Assembly (NCBI GenBank): GCA_034723595.1
Contig: JAYEPB010000154.1
Span: 1-6,872 of the forward strand
From: JAGLGH01 sp034723595
GTDB lineage: Archaea; Nanobdellota; Nanobdellia; Woesearchaeales; JAGLGH01
Length of the DNA: 6,872 nt
Direction of reading: 5' to 3'
In this document: positions 1-4,311 of the stretch, piece by piece
Numbering within the stretch: position 1 is the first letter of the stretch
Layout of the letters: each line of letters opens with the position of its first letter
Program-made: the position numbers and the translations under genes
The notes under the pieces: model-generated
Told to the model about the DNA's origin: nothing
What the model saw: only the letters and a program-made list of their open reading frames with translations
The model's database searches: none

Positions 1-90
1 GGTGGATGCGCCATAACTGTAGGATATAATGAGTTTGCAACAGTTGAAAAGTATATCCAGAATCAAGCAATACACCATGGATTAGCATAA
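1..90 (+). CDS. tnpA: IS200/IS605-family Y1 transposase TnpA, C-terminal end only (cut by window edge)
   Basis: Frame 1 is open from the first base to the TAA at 88-90 and gives 29 residues. They match the last helix of Y1 (HUH) transposases: a VGYNEF strand-turn followed by TVEKYIQNQ. The Tyr of KYIQNQ (residue 18 here) would be the nucleophile that cuts single-stranded DNA, and the Gln four residues later is the usual third metal ligand. The HUH motif lies outside the window, so it cannot be checked. The reading is strengthened by the right-end hairpin that starts five bases after the stop. The Gln ligand and the sequence differ from the second transposase at 3813-4244, so this is a different subfamily member. 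It cannot be seen whether the gene is complete upstream or whether tnpB is present. Confidence 0.72.
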   Translation, partial: GGCAITVGYNEFATVEKYIQNQAIHHGLA

Positions 91-126
91 GATACCCCAA
101 TCTTTAGATTGGGGAGTAGGTCATTT
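91..126 (+). mobile_element. Right end of an IS200/IS605-type element (hairpin 95-114)
   Basis: A perfect 8-bp stem (95-102 with 107-114) closes a TTTA loop just after the tnpA stop. TnpA proteins of this family recognise such subterminal hairpins. The stretch aligns base by base with the right end at 4261-4296 (ATACCCC, CTTTAG-type loop, GGGGARTAG, then ATTT), although the two transposases differ. Similarity fades near 125-126, which I take as the approximate tip. The exact cleavage site cannot be set from one copy. Confidence 0.7.
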
Positions 127-129
127 AAA

Positions 130-915
130 ATGTATCAAAAAGAAAGATTTGAATATATTGGAAATATTCCTTCTGGAGAATTAATTGCAAAATCTCCTGA
201 CATAGATTCAAAAATGCTTTATTATTTTAAAATGCCTTATGGAGATGGAAAAGGATATATCAATAAGGAAAATAATATTGGTTTCTTAAAATTAGCTATT
301 GATGATATTATACCTGAAAGAATTAGTAAAGCTAAGGGTAAAATAAGTAAATGTATACATCTGTTTACTAAAAAATTTAAAAAACCTGAATATCAAATTA
401 CTTTAAACAAATTCTTAGCAGATCAAGATTATTCTCTATTTTATTCAAGAGTTGAAGATGGAACAGAAATTTTATGTATCCCTGGACTCTCTAACAGATA
501 TCAAATTAATGATAGGGATATCCAGGGCATTGTGCTTGCAACTTATCCCTTAAGTCTAACTCTTAGTGATAAAATGAATAATATCCACCATGCAACTAAT
601 CTCCATATTGCAGCTAAGCTCCACGATGAAGCAATTGGGGAGAGGAAATTAATTTCTGATAGATCAGAAATTGAGAAAGAAGTTTTAGGATTAGTTCAAA
701 AAGTTAATAATATTTATGAAACAAAATTTAAGAAGAAAAAACCATGTGGGGTTATTCGTTTCCTTAATCGGATGAGTGATGAGCTTGCACAAATGGGTGA
801 TGAGGCAAATAAGATTTGTGACGAAGATGAAAGGTGTCGTATAAGAATAGAAAAATATCTTGACTCAAAACTTGGCTATAAGTCTAGTGCTGAGAATCCT
901 TATAGGTTCTTATAG
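130..915 (+). CDS. Hypothetical protein, 261 aa, abutting an IS right end
   Basis: I do not recognise a family. The protein is soluble-looking, with no signal peptide or membrane segment and many Lys, Asp and Glu. Residues ~60-90 are strongly basic, and the last ~80 residues are rich in predicted helix (EIEKEVLGLVQKV, then DELAQMGDEA) with two Cys in CDEDERC. The ATG at 130 is chosen over the TTG at 109, because the TTG lies inside the 3' arm of the IS hairpin. A weak AGGT at 118-121, contributed by the IS tip, is the only possible ribosome-binding site. No native promoter remains visible upstream, so the gene may have lost its 5' control region or N-terminus to the insertion, or may be read from the IS. 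Its TAG stop sits directly beside the stop of the convergent dph6 remnant. Confidence 0.6.
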   Translation: MYQKERFEYIGNIPSGELIAKSPDIDSKMLYYFKMPYGDGKGYINKENNIGFLKLAIDDIIPERISKAKGKISKCIHLFTKKFKKPEYQITLNKFLADQDYSLFYSRVEDGTEILCIPGLSNRYQINDRDIQGIVLATYPLSLTLSDKMNNIHHATNLHIAAKLHDEAIGERKLISDRSEIEKEVLGLVQKVNNIYETKFKKKKPCGVIRFLNRMSDELAQMGDEANKICDEDERCRIRIEKYLDSKLGYKSSAENPYRFL

Positions 916-976
916 TTTCTGAACAAGAATCATATAATCAATAATCATCTGTGATGTGAACTCGTTTTTTTCTAAT
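910..976 (-). pseudogene. Remnant of the 3' end of a dph6-like gene
   Basis: Read on the minus strand, 975 to 910 encodes LEKNEFTSQM then IIDYMILVQKL and a TAA. The intact dph6-like protein of this window ends LEKNEFTSQM then MIDDVSLADK. Bases 944-976 match 4343-4375 at 31 of 33 positions. Both differences are synonymous third-position transitions (AAT/AAC and TTT/TTC). Past the exact block the reading frames stay aligned to the stop, with matching D, L and K. It is therefore a diverged copy of a coding 3' end and not a chance match. Everything upstream of Leu is missing: at 976 the sequence switches to a piece of the dispersed repeat. Only ~22 codons survive and the fragment is not functional. 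Confidence 0.72.
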
Positions 977-992
977 TTACGCCTAAAATTTA
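976..992 (+). repeat. Third, partial copy of the dispersed repeat (17-bp core)
   Basis: Seventeen bases identical to 2768-2784 and 3527-3543, the part of the 84-bp repeat that directly follows its stem-loop (TTTACGCCTAAAATTTA). Weak similarity to the AT-rich tail of the repeat may run on to about 1020. The stem-loop half is missing: the copy begins exactly where the dph6 remnant ends. Confidence 0.6.
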
Positions 993-1264
993 CAATAATT
1001 CTTATGAAATATTATTTACTTACTGAGCTTGGTTCTAGCTGTTTGAGTACTGCTGGAATACCCGGAATACCCCTATTTATCACTGACAAATGTATTTTGA
1101 TTATAGCCCCTATCAAAGTGAATTAGCTAAGTTATTACCTTAATAGTAGTAGCAAATCCCAACATTTATAAGGTCTGCGCCATTCTTAATCTATATATAA
1201 ATTACCAACAATCAGAAACAATGTTTCAAACATACACAACTGTGTTTTAAACAGAGTTTCTATA

Positions 1265-1309
1265 AGCAATTTTGCTTTAGATTATAAAAATAACTAAGAT
1301 AAAATTGCT
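1265..1309. repeat. Imperfect inverted repeat, possible structured RNA or decayed element end
   Basis: The 16-base arms 1265-1280 and 1294-1309 are complementary at 13 of 16 positions around a 13-base AT-rich loop. The left arm contains its own perfect hairpin (1264-1277, AAGCAA/TTGCTT), so two folds compete. It carries CTTTAG, the hexamer found in the IS hairpin loops, but at the stem base. No function can be assigned. Confidence 0.35.
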
Positions 1310-1444
1310 AAAGAAAAAGGTTGTAAACGAAAGGTAAATCATAAGTTATTTGCTTTTGACCTTTTAATCAAATTGGATTTTTATGCGGAATACCATAAGG
1401 TGAAAAACCCTCTGGTCTGATGATAAAGTCTGATTTAGGTTGAA

Positions 1445-1452
1445 TTTATATA
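1445..1452 (+). promoter_or_regulatory. TATA box, probable promoter of the 1558-2613 gene
   Basis: TTTATATA is preceded by a purine stretch (GGTTGAA) that could act as BRE. Initiation would be expected about 25 bases downstream, giving an untranslated leader of roughly 80 bases before the strong GGAGG site at 1548-1552. Confidence 0.45.
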
Positions 1453-1547
1453 GTTGGGAAGTTAGTCTAATAATTTATTAATTCTTTGGAAAATTGAAGA
1501 TAAATCCGTAACATAGAGTCTTTGTATAACACTTGATGAGATAGAAG

Positions 1548-1552
1548 GGAGG
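1548..1552 (+). promoter_or_regulatory. Ribosome-binding site that favours the start at 1558
   Basis: GGAGG lies five bases before the ATG at 1558. The alternative ATG at 1612 has only a weak AAAGG 8 bases upstream. The same GGAGG with five-base spacing precedes the small frame at 2638. Confidence 0.6.
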
Positions 1553-1557
1553 ACAAG

Positions 1558-2613
1558 ATGAAAAAATTATTTACGTATTTAATTAAATCATTAAAAGAAA
1601 GGAAAATTATTATGAAAAGGAAACTTTTGACATTATTGACTGTAGTATTGGCTGTAGTATTTATGATTAACACTGTTTCAGCAGAACTTGTTTCAAAAGA
1701 TTGGCAGTTTGTTGATGACGGTAACATTACACATGATACAGTTACAAATATAGAGTGGCTGGATATATCTGTCACTCTTGGAATTTCTACTGATGAAATG
1801 TTGGTAGAACTTCAGCCCGGAGGGGAATTCGACGGGTTCAGGTATGCCACTGTGGCAGATTTTAATGCCTTAAACAGTGCTCTTGGTATGGTATCTGCTG
1901 TTTATTTTGCACCAATGGAAAATGTGAATGGAATTCGAACAATGCATAGATTGTTTGGTGGTGTGTATTATGATTGGGATCCTTCTGGTTGGCATACTTA
2001 TACTGTTTATGGGTATACCTCAACTGATCAAGTACGACGCCGTTCATATGAGTTAAAAGTGCACCCCAGTCATCCTCTTGTTTATAAATATGTGACTGTT
2101 ATAGGTAATTCTGATTTTGGTGAAGGGATTTTTCAGAATAATATCATAGGTCATTTTATTGTTAAAGATTCAGCATCTGAGCCTCCCGAACCATTTGATA
2201 TTACTATTGACATTAAACCTGGTGGGTGCCCAACCCCCTTGAATGTGACAGATGAAGGTGATTTCCCTGTAGCAGTACTTGGTACTGAATATCTTGACGT
2301 TACAGAGATTGATCCTGTTTCAATAAAACTTGAAGAGGTGGTTGCTCCATTACGTTCAAATACAGAAGACATTAGTATGCCTCTGAATGTACAAATGTGC
2401 AAAGATGAAGGTCTTGAAGAGGAATATTATGATTATGGACAATTTGATGGTTATGATGACCTTGTATTGAAGTTTGATAATCAGGAAATCGTTGCTTCTC
2501 TTGGACTGGACAATCTTAATGACGGTGATGTAGTTGAATTGACTCTTACCGCTACTTTGGTGGATGGTACTGAGATTGTAGGGTCAAACTTTGTCCTTAT
2601 CATTAAGAATTAG
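1558..2613 (+). CDS. Exported two-domain protein, 351 aa (PEP-CTERM-type N-terminal region plus IDIKPG domain)
   Basis: A signal peptide is clear: MKRKLL at residues 19-24, a hydrophobic core to ~37 and a TVSA cleavage site after residue 42. Mature residues ~50-115 (VTNIEWLDISVTLGIS, FDGFRYATVADFNAL) resemble a region common in bacterial exported PEP-CTERM-type proteins, but no C-terminal sorting tag or membrane anchor follows. Residues ~213-351 begin ITIDIKPGG, then FPVAVLGTEYLDVTEIDP, an Asp-rich GYDDLVLKFD and a Thr-rich beta end. That is a recurrent accessory domain of secreted proteins, possibly calcium-binding. Cys224 and Cys281 could form a disulfide. Substrate or partner is unknown; it is likely cell-surface or secreted. 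The strong ribosome-binding site supports the start at 1558, but that gives an odd 18-residue extension before the normal signal peptide at Met19 (base 1612), so 1612 stays possible. Overall design suggests bacterial ancestry. Confidence 0.8.
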   Translation: MKKLFTYLIKSLKERKIIMKRKLLTLLTVVLAVVFMINTVSAELVSKDWQFVDDGNITHDTVTNIEWLDISVTLGISTDEMLVELQPGGEFDGFRYATVADFNALNSALGMVSAVYFAPMENVNGIRTMHRLFGGVYYDWDPSGWHTYTVYGYTSTDQVRRRSYELKVHPSHPLVYKYVTVIGNSDFGEGIFQNNIIGHFIVKDSASEPPEPFDITIDIKPGGCPTPLNVTDEGDFPVAVLGTEYLDVTEIDPVSIKLEEVVAPLRSNTEDISMPLNVQMCKDEGLEEEYYDYGQFDGYDDLVLKFDNQEIVASLGLDNLNDGDVVELTLTATLVDGTEIVGSNFVLIIKN

Positions 2614-2637
2614 AGATTGAGTTTAACGGAGGTCTTT

Positions 2638-2721
2638 ATGATCCCCGTTGAACATAACCTAATTATTTTGAGGAATAAAATGTTTATTAAATTAAAAGAA
2701 GAATTATGTGAAATGAGGTGA
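2638..2721 (+). CDS. Possible small protein, 27 aa
   Basis: An ATG at 2638 follows GGAGG (2628-2632) at five bases, as good a site as that of the upstream gene, and the frame runs to the TGA at 2719-2721. The product starts MIPVEHNLIILRNKM and is basic, with a short hydrophobic stretch. It lies 24 bases past the previous stop, so translation in the same transcript is plausible. No homology is known to me. It may equally be a chance frame or a gene cut short by the repeat that begins at 2732. Confidence 0.3.
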   Translation: MIPVEHNLIILRNKMFIKLKEELCEMR

Positions 2722-2731
2722 TATCGGTAAA

Positions 2732-2815
2732 GGAGGTTCAAACATCAGCATTAACGCTTGAGCCTCCTTTACGCCTAAAATTTATAAAGATTTTTATTTT
2801 TTTATTAATTTATTT
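2732..2815 (+). repeat. 84-bp direct repeat, copy 1: stem-loop plus T-rich tail
   Basis: Identical at all 84 positions to 3491-3574. It opens with a 10-bp stem (2732-2741 with 2758-2767, one G-T pair, 16-base loop). TTTACGCCTAAAATTTA and a long T-rich tail follow, so it could end transcription of the 1558 gene. A TTTATAAA at 2781-2788 inside it is placed to serve as a TATA box for the 2869 gene, with initiation near 2812. Confidence 0.85.
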
Positions 2816-2868
2816 CCTGGTTTTGCAAATTTTAGATTATTTCGCAGGAAGAAAAAGGAGAGAGAATT

Positions 2869-3441
2869 ATGAAAAAAGTAACATTATTTTTGATATTAGC
2901 ATTAATATCATTTACAGTTTCAGAAACCTATGCAGATGATTTTAGAAAAACTAAGTGGGGGATGTCACAAAATGAGGTTTTGGCATCTGAGACACTAAAA
3001 CCCTCAGAACAAACTCCAGAAATGATAATCTATCAAAATAGAGTAATAAACAAAAAAGTTTTGATAGGTTATCGTTTTATTCAGGATAAATTATATAGTG
3101 CTGGATATGTATTGCAGGAAGAACATTCACATTCACACCATTTTATTCTGGATTATAAAGATTTTAAAAATGCACTTACGAGTAAATATGGCAAACCAGA
3201 ATCAGATAAGGAGATATGGAGAAGTGAATATTATAAAAAGACTGACGCTTTGCATAAGGGGTGGGCGATTAGCGTGGGAAACTTGAGTTATCTTAGCCAA
3301 TGGAAAACAGAAAATACTGAAATCTGCCTTATACTGCATGGTGACAATATGAAAGTGAACTGCGGGATGACCTATATCAGTGAAAAATTCAAGTATCTAA
3401 AAGAACAAAAAGATATTCAACAAAATAGGGCTGATTTTTAA
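2869..3441 (+). CDS. Exported hypothetical protein, 190 aa, with N-terminal WGMSxxEV motif
   Basis: A signal peptide covers residues 1-22 (KK, hydrophobic core TLFLILALISFTV, cleavage near TYA|DDF). The mature protein starts DDFRKTKWGMSQNEVLASE. This WGM/A-S-x-x-EV opening is seen in many secreted bacterial proteins of unknown role, so it is a sequence family and not a function. A His-rich patch (EEHSHSHHF, residues ~84-92) could bind metal, and two Cys sit near the C-terminus (EICLILHG, VNCGMTY). No membrane anchor is present, so it is probably secreted or at the surface. AAGGAG (2855-2860) lies eight bases before the ATG. The gene stands between two identical 84-bp repeats that may supply its promoter and its terminator; it may have moved with them. 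Ancestry looks bacterial (inferred). Confidence 0.75.
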   Translation: MKKVTLFLILALISFTVSETYADDFRKTKWGMSQNEVLASETLKPSEQTPEMIIYQNRVINKKVLIGYRFIQDKLYSAGYVLQEEHSHSHHFILDYKDFKNALTSKYGKPESDKEIWRSEYYKKTDALHKGWAISVGNLSYLSQWKTENTEICLILHGDNMKVNCGMTYISEKFKYLKEQKDIQQNRADF

Positions 3442-3490
3442 ACGTAGTTGTAAATCGTTATAGTTAGAGGTTAGTTAAATAATGTGAATT

Positions 3491-3574
3491 GGAGGTTCAA
3501 ACATCAGCATTAACGCTTGAGCCTCCTTTACGCCTAAAATTTATAAAGATTTTTATTTTTTTATTAATTTATTT
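3491..3574 (+). repeat. 84-bp direct repeat, copy 2
   Basis: Same orientation and same 84 bases as 2732-2815, 759 bases downstream. It begins 49 bases after the stop of the 2869 gene, where its stem-loop and T-rich tail fit a terminator. Flanking bases on either side differ from copy 1, so the ends of the repeat are sharp. Confidence 0.85.
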
Positions 3575-3638
3575 TCAATATAGAAAAGAATTATCTTAAA
3601 AAAATAAAAATCATTATTCTAAAAAGATTCCTAAGACC

Positions 3639-3690
3639 CAGCTTTAGCTGCTGTTTTTAACTGTGGGATACAGGACTAGCCCTTTAGGGC
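3639..3690 (+). other. Left-end hairpins of the IS
   Basis: Two 4-bp stems each close a TTTA loop: CAGC/GCTG at 3639-3650 and GCCC/GGGC at 3679-3690. Both show CTTTAG across stem and loop, the same hexamer as in the right-end hairpin at 95-114 and nearly the same as at 4262-4284. The first, nearest the tip, is the more likely TnpA-binding hairpin. Confidence 0.5.
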
Positions 3691-3694
3691 GATT

Positions 3695-3717
3695 AAGAAA
3701 AAGCAAAGCTTTTTCTT
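3695..3717 (+). terminator. Strong hairpin in the IS leader, possible read-through terminator
   Basis: A perfect 10-bp stem (3695-3704 with 3708-3717) has a three-base loop and a T-rich descending arm. In IS200 a hairpin upstream of tnpA blocks transcription entering from outside (known for the bacterial element). Here it would shield tnpA from transcripts started at the 84-bp repeat. The archaeal role is inferred. Confidence 0.45.
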
Positions 3718-3766
3718 TGAGAGATTTCTGAGAATCATTACATAGCGAATCTGGTGTTAGTATGAG

Positions 3767-3806
3767 CTCATACACGTTTTTGGCTGTGAAAAACGCATAT
3801 GAGGTG
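3767..3806 (+). promoter_or_regulatory. Hairpin overlapping the tnpA ribosome-binding site
   Basis: Arms 3767-3781 and 3789-3803 pair at 13 of 15 positions around a seven-base loop. The downstream arm ends inside GAGGTG (3801-3806), the archaeal ribosome-binding site of tnpA six bases before the ATG at 3813. Folding would take up the first three bases of the site and crowd the rest, the same logic as the sequestered start of bacterial IS200. Confidence 0.5.
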
Positions 3807-3812
3807 CTTAAT

Positions 3813-4244
3813 ATGAATAGTGTGAACTCTGATATAAAAAGATTTCCCCATAATCTGGGGCAAAATTGGTACCATGTAGTCTTAGTTACTAAGATGAGGG
3901 GCAAGATCTTTCAATGGAAAGAGACTAAGGATATAGCTGAAAAAGCATTTGATTGGATTTGTGAACGTCATAAAATTGACTTGTTTACAAAAGAAGTTAT
4001 GCCTGACCATGTACATCTATTTGTTTCTTGTCCTCCTGATTATTCAGTCAGGAGATTGTTCCAAATTTTGAAAGGAGGCAGTTCCTATTTTATTAGGAAG
4101 AATTATCCTTCTTTGAAGAAATATAAACATCTTTGGAATAGGGGGACAATGTATAGAAGCGTAGGAAGTGTTAGTTCTGAGACTATAAAACACTATATTG
4201 AGAAATCAAATAGTTGGTCGAAAACAAAACAGACTAGGCTTTGA
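3813..4244 (+). CDS. tnpA: IS200-type Y1 (HUH) transposase TnpA, 143 aa
   Basis: It cuts and joins single-stranded IS ends through a 5'-phosphotyrosine link. The HUH motif is HVH at residues 66-68 (in MPDHVHLFV), the nucleophile is Tyr128 (in TIKHYIEKS), and WNRGTMYRSVGSV at 108-120 is the usual strand before the catalytic helix. The N-terminus NWYHVVLVTKMR also fits, and 143 residues is the family's normal length. The start at 3813 is chosen because GAGGTG lies six bases upstream and the family's conserved part begins soon after. The in-frame ATG at 3762 would add 17 unrelated residues encoded by the leader hairpin. The usual Gln four residues after the Tyr, a metal ligand in well-studied members, is Ser132 here. 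The upstream hairpins suggest low, translation-controlled expression. Confidence 0.88.
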   Translation: MNSVNSDIKRFPHNLGQNWYHVVLVTKMRGKIFQWKETKDIAEKAFDWICERHKIDLFTKEVMPDHVHLFVSCPPDYSVRRLFQILKGGSSYFIRKNYPSLKKYKHLWNRGTMYRSVGSVSSETIKHYIEKSNSWSKTKQTRL

Positions 4245-4246
4245 TT

Positions 4247-4299
4247 GAAAATCGGCGGTGAATACCCCCAAGCTTTTAGCTGGGGAATAGCCGATTTTC
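4247..4299 (+). mobile_element. Right end of the IS: nested hairpin, also a likely shared terminator
   Basis: The inner hairpin pairs CCCCA with TGGGG and GCT with AGC, with one bulged A and a TTT loop (4266-4285), the bulged type typical of IS200/IS605 ends. A perfect outer 10-bp inverted repeat (4247-4256 with 4290-4299, GAAAATCGGC) encloses it and has no counterpart at 91-126. It starts two bases after the tnpA stop and lies between two convergent genes, so it could also stop transcription from both sides. Confidence 0.65.
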
Positions 4300-4303
4300 C
4301 TAG

Positions 4304-4310
4304 AAAAAAA
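4304..4310 (-). terminator. T-tract after dph6
   Basis: Seven T on the minus strand directly follow the dph6 stop (TAA at 4314-4312). Archaeal termination commonly uses such T runs. The IS right-end structure lies immediately beyond. Confidence 0.4.
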
Positions 4311-4311
4311 T

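Larger units (their letters stand above)
993..1540. other. Long intergenic stretch without a convincing gene
   Basis: No open frame of useful length with a ribosome-binding site is present on either strand, and I find no tRNA or recognisable protein remnant. It holds a tandem 9-base repeat GGAATACCC (1055-1063, 1064-1072) with a third GGAATACC at 1387-1394, a small perfect hairpin at 1215-1227, and a longer inverted repeat at 1265-1309. A TATA box at 1445-1452 serves the next gene. The stretch could be a decayed gene, or an untranslated RNA could lie here; the sequence does not decide. Confidence 0.5.
3630..4300 (+). mobile_element. Complete single-gene IS200-like insertion sequence (about 0.67 kb)
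   Basis: One tnpA is enclosed by subterminal hairpins on both sides, with no terminal inverted repeats and no tnpB, as in the IS200 group. The left end (~3630) carries two small TTTA-loop hairpins; the right end (to ~4300) carries the ATACCCCC/GGGG hairpin. GATT-CCTA occurs just outside the left end (GATTCCTA, 3627-3634) and at the right tip (GATTTTCCTA, 4293-4302), which may mark the cleavage sites. Boundaries are good to perhaps ten bases. The element stops only a dozen bases from the dph6 stop codon. Confidence 0.75.

Noticed and set aside
109..129. TTG start giving seven extra residues to the 130-915 protein
   Set aside because: It lies inside the 3' arm of the IS right-end hairpin, with no ribosome-binding site ahead of it.
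1412..1440. C/D-box small RNA (TGATGA followed by CTGA)
   Set aside because: Only six bases separate the boxes, too few for a guide, and no second box pair or terminal stem is present.
2151..2402. Minus-strand 83-aa frame inside the exported-protein gene
   Set aside because: It is the complement of a clear coding domain, so a shadow.
2732..2784. Repeat read as an integron attC site, because of TTAACGC and ACGCCTAA
   Set aside because: No GTTRRRY core with its complementary RYYYAAC is present at the proper ends, and there is no integrase.
2718..2939. GTG-started 73-aa frame with a hydrophobic segment, overlapping the 2638 stop as GTGA
   Set aside because: Much of it is translation of the 84-bp repeat's T-rich tail, and it overlaps the start of the well-supported 2869 gene by 71 bases.
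3644..3904. Minus-strand 86-aa frame across the IS left end
   Set aside because: It is antisense to the hairpin leader and tnpA, has no ribosome-binding site and resembles no family.
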